From: Auricularia sp. M13 | Lineage: Eukaryota; Basidiomycota; Agaricomycetes; Auriculariales; Auriculariaceae | Length of the DNA: 64,000 nucleotides | Assembly (NCBI GenBank): GCA_037042915.1 | Contig: CM073203.1 | Location: forward strand, 3,152,105 to 3,216,104 | Direction of reading: 5' to 3' | In this document: positions 32,061 to 45,281 of the stretch, one piece after another | Layout: every line of letters starts with the position of its first letter | Position numbering within the stretch: the stretch's first letter is position 1 | Notes under the pieces: generated by a model | The model's database searches: none | Told to the model about the DNA's origin: nothing | What the model saw: the letters and a program-made list of their open reading frames with translations, nothing else | Translations under genes and position numbers: made by a program

Positions 32061-34199
32061 TATCTGCGTTAAATGGCTCCATCAATTAATCGTTAACCGC
32101 GGTAATTTTCTGATCTTGCGCTGTCGGCCCTGTCTTATCCGCGCGCAGCAAAACTCGAGAGTCGTGCTCGGGATGCGCTCCACTCTTCGTCTCTACCTTC
32201 ATTCCTACTGTTAATTCAGCCGTTAAAAATCTGCTGAATGACGGAATGCTGCGAACGGGGATCCGCTCATTTGGTTACCCACCGAAGCCGACGCTGAATA
32301 CCGTGTTCGAGTCAAGCGCGCGACGGTGCGTGAGCTTTATCCACAGCGCATAGATTGTCTGTGTTTAGAAGCGCTCAGGGCTCCCGAGCGTAATATTGCA
32401 CGGGGTCCGCGTTACGCGCGACTGGCATGCAGGATCTTCCGTTCCACACTCAAAATCTGCGCCGATACATCCACCAGCGCACCAGGAGATACCCTTCAGT
32501 GAAAGCTTTCGCGCGTTACGCATTGATTTTGCTCCCGCGCGCCGCTGGTTGTGTCAATATATCGCCTGGATCCCCTCGACGGAACGGAATGCGGAGCGGC
32601 AATGCTGGATGGCGCGCGCGACAGCACCTCTATCGTCCAACTCTTTATCGCACTGGAATGCGCAACTTATAGCCCGCTTCAGCGGCATCAGACAGGCTGC
32701 GTCGATTCTCCGAGCTCGTCGGTACGACCGCATCCTATTTATTTCCTGTTACGCGCTACGATCGGCCTCGTTCCCCTCAATGGTCAAGATTCCAACCCGC
32801 GTCTGCCCGCATGGCCTCCGTACTTACTTCACCGCGCGCTCATGCTCCCGCTTTCAGAATGCGACTTACACGAGGCTGCCGCCAGCCCGCACGTCGACTA
32901 TGCCAGCACGCCCTGTCCACTTCATTCGGGATCGTCAGTGTCCGGTTACCACACGCAACACTCGGCCCGTGCTGGCCAGCTGATACAGCATCGTCTGCGC
33001 CTGGTTGCGTTGCGCGCGTCCGATCATGGCGACGCCAAACTGCGATGCGGAGGGTCGGTTCACGCGACAGACGCCGTCTGCGCCTGCTTCTCGTCTCGCG
33101 CACCTCTGACCTGTGCGCACGCTGGCGACCAACGCTCCGGGCGCTCCTCTTCCGACTTCTCGATCCTGCTCTGGCGTCCGGTCCCACGCGCGACACAGGG
33201 ATTCACGGGCGCTATTGAGCTCGGTCGAAGCTGCCCACGCCAATCCTGCTCAGGGTTGTCGGCGCCGCCATCACTCTTACCCGCGCCCTCGTCCGTCTGC
33301 CAGTGTCTCGTAGTGCTCGGCTGCTCACGCGAAGAGGGAGCCACACCGCGATCCGCACGTCAGCCTTCCGGACACGACGGCCCAAGCATCAGCGTCGGTG
33401 TGCTCGAATCAAACCCTGGGCGCCCGAACAGCTCTGCATCGGCTCGCGCAGCCAGGAGGCGGCGAGTATAGGTGCCCAAACGCACTCCCGCCCGTGCGAT
33501 TCGAGCCTGCGGGATGGCGCGCGCGAGTTGCCTCGGTAGACGCAGGGCCATCTGGCTAGCGTCAACGCTCGCAACGCTCGCAGTACCGAGCGCGTGTGGT
33601 ACGCCGCATCGGAACGATCAAAAAGCAGCTTTACTGTACAGTCTCGACAGCTTGCTCTCAAGCGCGCGCTTGGTGCAACTCAACTGCGGGGACCTACGAA
33701 GGTGCGCTCTGTTTCCGTTTTTATTTAGATGTTTTCTGACGCGATACGACGCCAGATTTGGATTCTGTGCTGTCCGAGAATAGTGCAGGCTTGCGTAGAG
33801 TCGTGTGCCAGGTGCTGTTGAGCGCGGGGGATGCAGTATTTTGCGGTAGCCGAGTCGAACAGTGTCGGGCGGCGCGAACCTCCCTTTATTGATAGCCAAC
33901 GAAGCGCACCCGCCGCCATCAAGTGGACGTCGCCGCCCCCCCAGAGGTTGAGCGGTACAATATTATATCTCGCTGAGCATTGTATATTCCCTGTGCAGAG
34001 GGCTTGGACATGAGCTACAAATGTTCCGGTAGTAAACGCAAGAGATCAAGCGAGAAAGCACTGGGATCCTGTCTGTGTGTATTTGGTGTACCGATGAGCG
34101 GAACTCACGAAATCCTGGAGAACAGCTGCGTCACGCACCACATGTAACTGCGTTCACCTCGCGCTGAGCGCGACACATCACGCTCAATCTCAGGAATCT
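32061..34199. other. No recognisable gene
   Basis: Long open frames (for example 32,551-33,471) exist on both strands, but their compositions are Arg/Ser/Pro-rich, they overlap, they start at non-ATG codons and show no domain. They are best explained by high GC. Confidence 0.4.
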
Positions 34200-37100
34200 C
34201 CAGGACGCCGACGCCGTAGCTTGCGCGTCGCGCTCGGACGCGGCCGCGCCTTTGCCTGCCCCCAGAGTCCTTGAAAGGTCGAGTTCGACGCGCCACCCAG
34301 GACGCGCGCGCGCCGCCCAGGATGAGCGCGCGATGGCGCAGCGCCCTCGACGGGATTGGCACACCCATAAACGCGCATCCGCGGGCAACGCGCCTGTATC
34401 TTTTTCGCATGGCGAAAGCGAACGCCAGAGCAGGCGTGCGCGGTATCAAATGCCAGAGATCGTGCGTGCAGCAGCGGGCGATGGAGCAAGCGCGAGAATT
34501 TGAACGAGCAACCTGCGCCGCGGCGAAAGCAGCGGCCTCGGCGGTGCACGCGCAGGCCAGAAGTTGGCGGCGCCGGGCGCGATGAAGTGGGCGCAGTGGC
34601 GTAGGACGATGTGTGTTTAGAGGTACGTTCGCCGCGTCGAGATATCACGGTCGTGCCGCTGACGCCGCGCGCGCCCGGCTCGGTGACCCGCGTCGCTAGC
34701 TGCGCGCCGAGGGTATAAGTTTCAGAGCGATGTCGTCGGTTCCAGTGTATCGGAGGCGATGGGCAAGAGCAGCGGAGGCGCGGGCAGACGAGTAATATGG
34801 CGCGCGTGTGGGCGCCTTCCGTCCGCGAGGGTCAGAACGCCTGGCTGGCAGTCTGGGGGGCGTATGTTTCGAAGTTACGACGGCGGGCAGAAGCGCCCTG
34901 CATTACAACACACCGCGGGTCGACCGAACTGCCGTGCGCGATATTAGCGATCTGCCCGAGGGCAGGTTGCGTGCGCGCCCACGTAGATTTGCTGCATCCA
35001 AGGAGCAGCGCCTGCAACCCCTTAGCAATTGGACATCGCGGCGCGACAAACTGCTGGACGACCGCGGGCGTATCGACGTTCTATGCGTTGTCGAGCACGA
35101 GTTGGGAGGGCAGTGGACCGGACGGATGGATCAGAACGGTCGAGGGCGACGACAGCCGCGCGCGCGCGCCGAGTTCAGGCGCAGCGCGCGCGGTCATGAC
35201 TATGCCTCGCGCGCGGGCGTCGCTGGGCGGACGCAGGGATGAATACGTCTCTGCCAAAGACGCAATCCCGGCGTGCGAGCAGTGTGCGTGGCACAATATT
35301 GAGAGCCTGGGCGTCAGTACGAACGGTTTCGCAAGATGTAGACGGACCGCACGCACCTTCGCGCGCTCAAGCGCTATATTCTACATCGGCGACCAGGCAG
35401 CATGGCATCGAGGGCCGTAGAGCGCGAAGGGTTGTAAGGCCTGCATGGACTGCGCAAGTTTTTAGAATTAAATCTTGTAGGGTGCAAAGTAACACGACGT
35501 TCGAGGCGCGCAACACCGAACTTCAAGGGCTGGTTCGAACGATCTGGTCTTCTGGCAGGGCGAAGCTGGCAATAGGCCGGCACCAGAACGCGTTTTCATA
35601 ACTGGGATGGCCGTGCGAGCCCGTCTGGGCACCCGTTGAGGCGCGACGAGCCGTTCATATTGCAAAGTCGCGTTCGCAGTCGCCTGAAATGTAGGAATAT
35701 TATAATTAGTAACCGGTAACGCGCCTAACGCCAGAAAAACGGACAGAAGGCATAAATGCTTCGATGGGGCGAGCGGCGCGCCGGTCGCTGTCCTGCGCGT
35801 CGCGGTCCGAGACAAGATGTGCAGCGGAGTTTCGGCCCGGGACGCGAGCCGCAAACGCGAACCGCGTCAATAATTATAACACTACCCAATCCATGTCTGC
35901 CTCGAAAGCAAATGTGGATCGTGCTCTGCGATTTAAGCATCTTTGTCTATTGAAAATTGCACTCAAGGTAAAACCGCGTTTCGGGGCATTCCTGTCAGGA
36001 CTCAGCGGTTCAGCTCGCTGACCATTGGATTTGATGACTTTCCACCAGGCGCATGCTTAGATCGCTTCTCAGCGTCCCGTAGGCTCTATGGAGTAATGTG
36101 TTCCGTTTTTTTCTACCATTCAGCAGACAACTGCAGTCCCGGACGTACTAGTTGCGAGAGGGCGTGCCGACGAAGCATCGGAGGGTACCAGTACAGCGCT
36201 TCGTAACTCCCGCCACTGAGGATAAGCTCAGCTCCGAGGAGGAGCGGCCTGCGGACTGCGAGGAGAAGATGTGGGCAGATGATGAGAGCCAAGAAGGAAG
36301 TTCTACTCCTTTGCGCCTGATCACTAGTACAAAATCTAAATTCAGGCCCTGGTATCACCAAAGCAGGTCGCTCTCAAGCTGCCAGTCTGCAGTGACAAAG
36401 CGCACGAGCGAACGCCCGAACAGGACGCAGGAGCGCAGCCCTCTGTCGCAAGTGCTCGTCCTGAGCGCTGCGGAACTCGCGGCGACTCTGGAAAATCTGG
36501 CTGACCGCGGGTTCACAGTTGGGAAAACCGGCAATGAAAAAACGGCGATAAAACGCACCCTCGTAGTTCAGTTGCGCGGTTGCGAGCTTGCGGACGAGAG
36601 GGCGGTGTCGAGGAGCGCGGGATGATAGACAGGATGCGCGCTGCTGGTTGGGAAGCACATCTGCGTTCCTTGTGCGGCGTGGTCGTCCCTCGTCGTGTCG
36701 AGCATCCGCTGCAATGACGAGGGAACCTCTGCTCATGCTCACCATCGTCGACCAGCTTAAAGAGGGCTGCATCTAGAAGCGTGGGAGCACGCGCAGCTAG
36801 GCCGCGAAGCACGCGGCCACGACCCCTTTCGCTGCGCCGAGCATCTGGTGCAATGAATCGTCGACCATCTTGAAGTCCCGGATGCGCGATAGCACGATGT
36901 TTCGGGCACGGGCTCGTCGCAATTGCTGCGTTTGGCACCATGGTGCCGTGGTCCTCGTCTCTCAGGAATCAGGAAACGTACTCAAAATCCGGGACAGCGC
37001 GCCCTGGTATGGTCGGCTAGAGCGAGCCCTTGATTCCTGCGTATCGCGCGTCGCTGGAACGGTCGGGCGACCAATGGCTGACCTGTACGCGTCGACGCGC

Positions 37101-40100
37101 TGCGCCAGCCCTTCATAGTTGGCCACTGGCACTGCGGCCGCGCGAGCAGAAGGTGGTGTCTGATGCACGCACGGGGCAGCGTTAGCATTTCCAGCGAACG
37201 ACCACCGCGCGCCGCGGCGTTGGGAGGATCCCGGGCGCGAACGAACCCCCGGCTGCGCAAGAAGGGTACGCGACGCTGGCTAGTAGGTCGACGCACCGTG
37301 CAGCAGCTGGTCCAATGTACTGGCGGGTCGATGACTCGCAGCCAGAGATGAGCGGGCGGGGATGGCGGTTGCGCGCAGGCCGTGGGTGGGATCTGACGCG
37401 GATCCGGAGAACGTCAGCGCGCTGCTCTTCGCGCGGAGTGCGAATGGCGCCAAGGCAGGGGCAGAGCGTTTCCTGATGCACAGGGACGGCGCGTCCGGCG
37501 CAACGAGTGCGTCGCGACCTCTGTCAGTGAAACGGTAGGACGGCGCGGCATCCTATCCGACTCGCGGCGTCGCTCTTGGCGCTGTCAGGTTGACGCGCAA
37601 GACTATAAAATGTCCAGTGACGAGCGCGCCTCCCGCGGCGTGACGAGATAGCCTTGTCGGCCGTGCCATATACGGACAATCAGACGGCTCTGCCGCGGCG
37701 AGACGCCGTCAAAGTACGAGTAGACGAGCACAACGAACTGCGCGTGTAGGCGGGCCAGTCTTCGACAACTGAAGTCGGTGTGGAGCATGTCTACTACGGG
37801 GGTACGTGGGCGAAAGTGCCTCAGCGTGTTGTCTGGACGGAATACGCGTCCAGAAGCAGTCGCGATGGCGCCGCTGCAGCGCTGACGACCGAAGTCTAGA
37901 GCGGGTGGGAGGAGGCCGAGCGCGAACAATGCGCCAGTAATCGCGGTTACTTAGTCGTGGTCACTAGTCAGAGCCAAGAACCGCGAAGCGGAGTTTTGGT
38001 TGGAGCGTTGTCTGATCTCTGGACCTGGTCAACCATCTGCGTGCGCCCTTACAGTAAATTGTCGCACCCCTCCCAGCCAGTGATCAGTTTGTCTTTTAAG
38101 TCCATGAGTGTACGACCGACAAAACGGATGCTGTGCGCGCTCGCTCGACTGCCGCGTGGGTTACACCTCCCAATCCCATGAGTGATAAGTATACCCCGTC
38201 CAGCTGACAGAGTCGGGTCACGAAGGCATCGAATTTGTGTGCCTATTGCAATAGCATAGGATCCACAGTCTCGAGCAGTGGGGAATTTCAGGGATGGAGG
38301 TACTCGTTTCCCGTTGCTTAGCAGATAATGAGGGCGAGGAAAAATGGGAATTCCTCCCAGCTAGGTCGTCCCCGTGTGCTTATATATGCCAGGGCAGATG
38401 GTCCGCAAGCCGAGGGTACTCGCTGCGGCATTCCGCGCGGTTCATCATCTCAATCTCATGGGCTATTTCGTCATCTCGAATCCGCTGGAACAATATGTGT
38501 TTGATCGATACGCTGATCGCCGCGACTCACGTTTGTCAATTGCTCTCGGCGGAACAGGAGTGGCCAAACCGAAATTCCGCGAAATATGTGCGGGTCTCAA
38601 CACTATATAGAATTCCCAATGGGCATTGAGCTCGCTCCGGTGCGGGAAGCATGTTTTCCAGGCGGGCTCAACGTCGAGAACGTCCGCAATGTGCGTAAGG
38701 GCAACACATCATAGATCCCGGCGTTCCTCATGTTGCGCTGGGCGCGTTGCTGCTGTGATAACCGCGGTCCTTCCGGCGCTGCACTTCCCATGATCTGCGC
38801 GTCCCCAGGGAATTGCGCCCTCTGCCTGTGCGATTGGAGCGGGTTAGAAAACAGGGGATTAGACAACGGCAATCGAGCGCAACTCACAGTCCGCCGAGGC
38901 AGAGAACACCGTGGCCAGTCCTCGTGGGCGGCGCGGACGATTAGCAATACGGCCGTAATTGCCAAGGTGTGTACGGACGCGATGAAGACGCAGCGAGTGA
39001 ATTATTATAACAGCGCAATAATCTGCGCGCATATGTTGTCATTCTTGAAGCGCGAGCACCCAATCAGCCCGCGGCACCGACATCCCAGGAAAGCGCACGG
39101 GAGCTGCGCACAGCTATGCGCTCGGCGCGCCGCATCGAAGTCAGGGCCCCCGCGGAGCGGGTTCGTCGTCGCGCGACTCGACACGCATCAGAGCAGCGGT
39201 CGCGTCCAGCACGTCAGTCCTCGATTGGAAGACAATGTCATGCAGAGCCGCGACATGCGGGCTTCCAGTGGCTGCTGAAGGACCAACAGCCCCGATGCGC
39301 CGCTCTGGCTCTGAGCGCGCCGCCCGCCATGTATGGGCGCCTTGGACCATCGGCACGCGCGCGCCTGACATAGAGCGGCTCACAAATAAGGAGAGCAGGC
39401 AATTTGCGCGTAATGTAGCAGGCGGAAAAGGATGGCTGGGCGCGGGCGCTGGGGAATCGGATGGTGCGAAGATTCCGGCGCGAGCAGCGCGCGTCAGACG
39501 TTCATGCCGGGATGATGCCGTCGAACGACGGCGCAGGAAGTATTCGACCCCAGAAACGTCGGTTGGGCGAGACATTATCAGAGCACCAGCAACAGGCGCG
39601 TCGTTCGTGCAGTGGGTGGGCCGCAGTGTCAGGCAATGATATTCCAGAGCGCGGGTATTGCCCACGCTGTAGCGTTCACGTGGAGTCGACGGGGCGCTGT
39701 TGGCGAGCCCGTAATGCGCGCGTGCAAGGACGCGCGGCTTGGCTCTTGAACAGTTTCGAGACAAAGTGCGTTCGCGGCCCGAAACTCCGCTGCGCGCTCT
39801 TGGCTCTGACCGCCATGTACCAAGTTCAACACGCGACGACGCGGGCGCCGATGTGCACGCAGCCGCTGCTGCTGCGTCTTTCCGTGAAATGTCAGTGCGC
39901 CTTGTCTTTGCCGCGTTCCTGCGTGCTCACTGGTATCGGACAGAGTCGGCGAGCACAACGGTCGTTCTGCAGCGCGTCAGATGGTGTATAGTGGCTCAAA
40001 GCTTCTCCGTTGACGCGTAGAAATTCTGCGCGTCGAACGCAGACCTGCATGATCATAGGTGGCCTGAAGAATCGTCGCGCAGCCGCGCACGTACGTCTGG

Positions 40101-43100
40101 TTACTTTGCGGTCCAGATAATTCACTCACATTGCTGTAACGCTAGAGCCCTTCTCGCACGCGTTCCGAGCGGATGCCAGGTTGTGCAGAATGCCGCGCCT
40201 GATGCATCGAAGGTGCGTCTGCTTCTGCAGCATACCGCGATCAGCTCGCGCTAACGCCACCGCGCTCAGCTCTCTTCGGGCTCGCTCGCGCGGTTCATCA
40301 GCGTCCCAACCGGCGCGCTGCGTACTGAAGAGGCGATATAGACCTCTGGCTTGCGTGCACGCCGCCGAGAGGGCCGCTGGGGTACAACTTCGATCGCACC
40401 CGCGGATGCTCTGGAGTCCGCTTCCCCGCGAGAATGAGGTGCACACGACGCCGGCGCTTGCGCGGTGCCCGCGAATATACGGCTTGGGCTTGCCGCGCGC
40501 CGGCCGCTCGTGATTCCGCTGCACCGTCGCCCTCCCCGCGTCCAACTCTGGCGGCACCTCCGTGTACCGCGCTCGTGCAACGCCACTGCCGCACGTCTCC
40601 TCACGGGCTGCGGGCGCGCGCTTTCCGAATGCAACGCTCAAGCCGTGCCCCCGCTATGGACTGCGGGGTGCTCGAGATAAAGGTGTACTGGTGCGCCCTC
40701 AGTTTTACTGCCCGCTCGGCACCGTGCTCATTGCGGCTTCGTCCAGCGTGCAGCTTGTGCGCTAGACACCCGTGCATGTCAGCGACTGTCAACCTCGGAG
40801 ATGCCCTAGCGCGCGCTCTGCGCCCGCGGATGCACGCGCGCCGTGTAATTCCGTCGACGCGCCCGAAGGAGAACGAGCAGGCCGACTCCACACCCGTCGT
40901 TCCGGACGCACTTCGCTCTGGATTGACCACTTTCCGTCCCCTGAGCGAGCAATGCTGGTCCAATATGGGTGCAATAACCTGATGTGTAAAGTGGTTTAAC
41001 CAGCACGTCTCTAAGTAAGACCGTCAGCCAATCTGTGTGAGTTGTAGACGGGCAGACGGCGGGTGTAGCAGATGACGAGAGCGAGGTAGCGAGGGTGAGC
41101 GTCGTCCCTGCGGAAGACACTAGGCTCCTTTATAGTCGTTCTGCTGGATAATTTCGCGGCCCGAGAACTCATTGCCAACGCTGCGCTGGGATGACGTTCG
41201 CGCAATCTGGGTGCAGTAGAAATTACGCCGCTCCGCTCGATTATGAGGCATCATCTTTGAGACCCCCCCAATCTCATCATCAGTCATCTCTTTGAACTGA
41301 AATCATAAACTGTACAGTCTCCGCAAAGGTGACCTCTGACCAACGGCTGCCCGGGATCGGACCGAGGCGCCCGCTCCGCTTTTCTGCTTTCGACCACGAC
41401 GCGCGCGCTGTGCCGTCCGTTCACCACCAGCCGGCTGAGCCTGCGCACGCGATTGTCTGTGCGGGTAGGCTTGCGCACTTTAATCAGAGTCCAAGCTGAC
41501 GCGTTTCGAGCAGGACTCGCGTTCATGATTTTGCTGAGCTCGGACGCCGCTTGGATGGTATTATGCAATAACCGATGGTGTGTGCTCTACATCGACGCGC
41601 GCTTGGGTGGGTCTGACTCCTTGGCTACCTTGTAGGCTCTACCGAGACGCGCGGCGCCGTGCACGGCGTCTGACCTGTGCGTTGCCCCCGCCGTGCCGCT
41701 CGTCGGCTACCGGCGCTGAATTCACAGCCTAAAAACGTACGTACTCGTGCATTGCGTTGTGCGAGTTAGAACGTGTCAGGATGCTGACTGCTCGTTTTAT
41801 ATAATAGTCTGTCGGACCTCGTCGTGTCGGACGGTCAAACGAGCTTATGCCGCTTCACCGACACCTCGCTGCTGTCACTACAGCAGCCCCAAGCGCGGTC
41901 TCGTAGAGGTCGCCGCTCAGTCTACCCCGGCGTCGCCCACAACCACCGCAAGCTCGTGCGCGAAGCAAGAGACATGCGCTGCATGCGCAGTCTGCATATG
42001 CCGTTCAGCTCGCGCGGCAACGAACTTCTACACCGCTACAGACCGCATCGCATGTAGCGCCGCCACGCGGCGCCTACGCAGGTGTCGTGGCGCTGCCATT
42101 CAGCATCAGCCTCGTCCGCGCCGGCGCACGTTTCGAAGGCCATGGCAGCGCCGCCGTCGATAACACCCGTTGGGGCTTCACCCCGTCCCTCGGTGCTACC
42201 TACGACGCGGCATGCTCACCACGCGCCCGCCTCTCGCGCAATAACGACGGTGCCGTCATTGGCCGCGCGCGCGTGCAACTTCCCACGGCGCGCAACGACA
42301 TCGCGGCGCGCAGGAGGCGATGCAGTCTCCAGCGCTGTGCGTAACCCCGGCGCGCGTGTCGCTGCCCCGTCCACGGTGCTGAACGTCGGCATTGGCGCTG
42401 CCCCCTCGCTCGCTCCGTCCATGCTCAGTTCGACCGTCGACAAGGGCCCTGCCCGCGCGCGAGTACCCTCGCATCGTGCTTCCTCTTCTCCACCTCTGTC
42501 TCGCGCGCCCGTGCTACCCGGCTGGCAGCTGCTCAGAAAGAGTGCGCCGTGCTGCAAACCACAGCCGCGCGCGCTCCTGCTGTGTGCCGCGCTCTATCTG
42601 CTGGTCCGCGCTTGCCTCTGAATCCAGCGCCGTTGGATCGAACGACGCGGATGTACTTTCGCCCAGCGCCCGGCAGCCAACCGCGGGTTGGATGGCACGT
42701 GCGCGCGCGCGACGTGCTCGTTCGTCAACATCGCGACCAACCAGCCCCATCGAGAGCTTCTTCAACGGCGCGCGCCGTCCCCGCGCCCAGCAGCATCAAC
42801 TTCATCGCCAACCGCGGCGCCTGCATTATAACACGCTCGCTCGTCACCAGCGCCGTCGTCGCTGGAGTACAGACAACTGCTGCTGGCGACGACCCGAACT
42901 AGTGCGCCCTGGCACTGCGGTGCGCTGTGCGCTCCCCATCCGCTGGTCACGCAAGGTCGAGCGCGCGCACACATAGGCGTCCACGGTCCAGGCGCGACCG
43001 CCAGCGCGCGGGCGGTGACGTTGGCTCCAGAAGGCCGTACTGGTCCGGAGTCGTGACTGCGTCGCCGACTCTGCGAACCACAACCGCAACCTGCGCGCCG

Positions 43101-44000
43101 GCTCTGTGCTAACCGCTCTCGTCACCGTCGTCGTCGTCGTTGGCCCGTTACTATTTGATTCCACGCCCAGTGCGCTTGCAAGCCAGCCACACGGACAGCA
43201 AGACGTAGGCTCGGGCGGTGGTCACTTCGTGGTCCAGTGCACGCAGTCGCCGTCCGTGGAGTGGACTGCGCGCTGGGCTTTGTGTCTGTGTGTGTGTATC
43301 TGCGCGCGCTGAAGCTCTGCCATCCGCTGCGGCCAACGCGTCCGTTTGCGTGCGTCGACGTGCGGCGGGTGTCGGATAGGATTGTTTCGCGCTGCCCGGG
43401 CGTACTGCCCACCGTCGGGCTCTATGGAGCCGGGGAGCGTACGGCGCAGCAGCCATCGTACCGAGTCCGGCGGCATCTGGTAGCGAACGTCTTGTGCGTG
43501 GGCGGTATAGCTATGCTCTGCAGTCTGGGAGAGATTGGTTTTGTGGCCTTGTGGCCTCGGTTCCTGCGCGTGTAGTGTGATAGATGGTAGCATGTGACGG
43601 TCCGGCTACAGTCCGGCTTAGGTTAGCGAGCCGGTCCGGGTGAATGAACTTGACCTCGTACCACCACCACCCCCGCCGTGGTTGTCGTTGTCCGATGCTG
43701 CCTTGTTGGTTCTCTCTGCTGTCTAAGCCGACCGCATATGTGTGTATGCTGTATGTATCCCAGTGCCATGTGACTTGCAGGTCTACTGGCTGACAAGTGG
43801 GTTTGATGAAGCCCCGACAGTTTATTCGCCATTGCCGGCTCGTCCCATGGCCTTGCGGCTTGCTATCCATGTTTGCAGATGCATCCATGCTGTCCACACC
43901 GACCGCCTCTGCGTCACTATCAGCCTGTGCGGGGGCCTGGTCATATGTGCTGCATTGTTCGAGTACCGGCCACACGTCATGTGTGGGCAACACAAAGTTA
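34200..44000 (+). repeat. GC-rich segmental duplication, copy 1
   Basis: Aligns in the same orientation with about 48,600-63,180 minus the Ngaro-like insertion. Anchors include 34,610/49,016, 35,312/49,787, 36,320/56,395, 38,325/58,459, 39,460/58,875, 41,000/60,250 and 43,990/63,170. Similarity is patchy: very high from about 39.4 to 43.6 kb and visibly lower from about 36 to 38 kb. The common right end is the sequence CAACACAAAGTTA (43,988-44,000 and 63,168-63,180). Copy 1 holds blocks absent from copy 2: about 38,597-39,267, 40,017-40,165 and 43,706-43,762. No protein domain was recognised in any frame. It may be an old, non-coding or decayed large element. Confidence 0.8.
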
Positions 44001-44028
44001 AATCTCCTCGCGCTCGCAACCGGACAGC

Positions 44029-44655
44029 ATGAGCTTTGTCATCGGCAGGAATTCGCAGTCTCAGCACTCTCTTGTGGTCTTGCCGGATGCGCAGACTAAC
44101 TGCGGCGAGATGCTGGAGGTGGACGAGGCCTCTGATGGTTCGCTGTACGAGCAGAACCTGCAGAGCGGGCCCATCTTCGACAATGAGGTGGTGACAGTGG
44201 CAGTGGTGGCAGAGCAAGGCCGGTACACTCATACGTCGTCTGGGATTAGCACGGAGGAGGCCCAGGAGCGCTATCCCGGGACTTGCAGATCTGGCAGGTC
44301 GCGCCGCACCTCCGCGTCTGTTGCTAGCGTGGATGCTGGAGGCTCCGAATACTCCTGGTACGTGCAGCCCGCTCTCTTCCATGGCCATGCATCAATGTTC
44401 GCGATGCTCCAGAAGATGTTCGTGGACACCAACAGGGCTGCCAAGTACGATGGTGGCAACTACCTGTTCATGATCGAGACCTCCAGATGGGTGACGCTAG
44501 AGTCTTCCGAGGCTATGGGTAATGTGGTGGGGCTCTGCGACATCAATGCCCCTGTCAATTACTTCATGGCCATGAAGCCATACCTGTCGTTTCTGCGCAA
44601 CATATGCGGCAGGAACCCAGTGCCCTGGAGCTTCTGCATGTCCGGATGCCGCTAG
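44029..44655 (+). CDS. Hypothetical protein (208 aa), unrecognised
   Basis: An ATG-initiated single frame starting MSFVIGRNSQSQHS, with moderate codon bias and a balanced, soluble-looking composition, unlike the Arg/Ser/Pro-rich noise frames nearby. The C-terminal third (YLFMIETSRWVTLESSEAMGN then VVGLCDINAPVNYF) looks protein-like. No known domain is recognised. It starts 29 bases after the right end of the duplicated block, where copy 2 has a different sequence. It could be a fragment of a transposon gene. Confidence 0.35.
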   Translation: MSFVIGRNSQSQHSLVVLPDAQTNCGEMLEVDEASDGSLYEQNLQSGPIFDNEVVTVAVVAEQGRYTHTSSGISTEEAQERYPGTCRSGRSRRTSASVASVDAGGSEYSWYVQPALFHGHASMFAMLQKMFVDTNRAAKYDGGNYLFMIETSRWVTLESSEAMGNVVGLCDINAPVNYFMAMKPYLSFLRNICGRNPVPWSFCMSGCR

Positions 44656-44689
44656 CTTGTGTTTGTGGGGAGCTCGCCGAATCTCTTAC

Positions 44690-44718
44690 TATGTCGCCCG
44701 GCTTGATACCATCAGGCC
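44690..44718. repeat. Leader-hairpin repeat 1
   Basis: ATGTCGCCC leader followed by GGCTTGAT-ACC-ATCAGGCC, an 8-bp arm pair with one T/G wobble (44,700-44,718). Confidence 0.6.
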
Positions 44719-44870
44719 CGTTTGCTTCCTGAGCGCCATCTACTGCACTTACCGTCAAAATCCCGTGCCGGAGGCCTTCCCTCCGGAGGCAGGATATCGA
44801 TCTTCTCGTCCCGTGACTTCAGGGGCAGAACTGAGCGCTGCACGGAGGTCCATCGTTTGGACTTACCTAT

Positions 44871-44904
44871 TAATATGTCGCCCGGATCTCATGGTATGAG
44901 ATCC
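44871..44904. repeat. Leader-hairpin repeat 2
   Basis: TTAATATGTCGCC leader followed by GGATCTCAT-GGT-ATGAGATCC, a perfect 9-bp arm pair (44,884-44,904). Confidence 0.7.
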
Positions 44905-45048
44905 AAAAGGTTCCTGCGCCACGGAAACGAGGAAGGGGGGCTCGGCGCTGACTCGCAAAATTATGTTGGGCCCGGCAGTTCGATTGAGGGTTGGTGCCGG
45001 AATTTTGCGAGCCCCACGGCACTCTGCGTGCAAAGCGCGTTTTGGCCT

Positions 45049-45112
45049 TGTCCATCACTTGCCCATCATTTGTCCATCACTTGTCCGCGATTTGTCCATC
45101 ATTTGTCCGACA
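45049..45112. repeat. Minisatellite with TTTGTCCATC unit
   Basis: About six 10-11-bp units (TTGTCCATCAC, TTGCCCATCAT, TTGTCCGCGAT and variants) in direct tandem. They follow a segment that is also present near 63,730, where only one unit occurs. Confidence 0.75.
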
Positions 45113-45281
45113 AGAGACCGTCAAGAGCTTCCAGGGACTCCAAATGAGAGCAGACACCCCGACACCCATATATCTCCGGAAGGCTGACGATCGTGGCTAC
45201 GCGATGGTGTCGCTACCTCGGCCGTCCGTTGCCAAAGCAACCCGGAATACCTGCCGATGTCACGAAATTCCGCAAACTGGG

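Larger units (their letters stand above)
44001..45281. other. Junction between the two duplicated blocks, with hairpin repeats
   Basis: Holds a possible ORF (44,029-44,655), two leader-plus-hairpin repeats (44,690-44,718 and 44,871-44,904), a longer imperfect hairpin (44,952-45,011) and a small TTTGTCCATC minisatellite (45,049-45,112). From 45,282 the duplicated F-box block begins. Confidence 0.6.

Noticed and set aside
32551-33471. 306-residue open frame as a gene
   Set aside because: It starts at GTG, has low-complexity composition and overlaps equally long frames on the other strand; no domain was seen.
43706-43762. Intron present in one duplicated copy and precisely lost in the other
   Set aside because: The extra 57 bp in copy 1 lacks a GT donor and no coding frame runs across it.
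34200-44000. Coding genes inside the GC-rich duplicated block
   Set aside because: Many frames are open in both copies on both strands at once, with no domain, so openness reflects base composition.
43988-44000. Helitron 3' terminus
   Set aside because: A subterminal hairpin exists, but the end is GTTA rather than CTRR, and no Rep/helicase or A/T target context was found.
45193-45281. In-frame 5' extension of the duplicated F-box gene as a new first exon
   Set aside because: The extension is unrelated junction DNA, short, and contains no F-box; chance openness is likelier.
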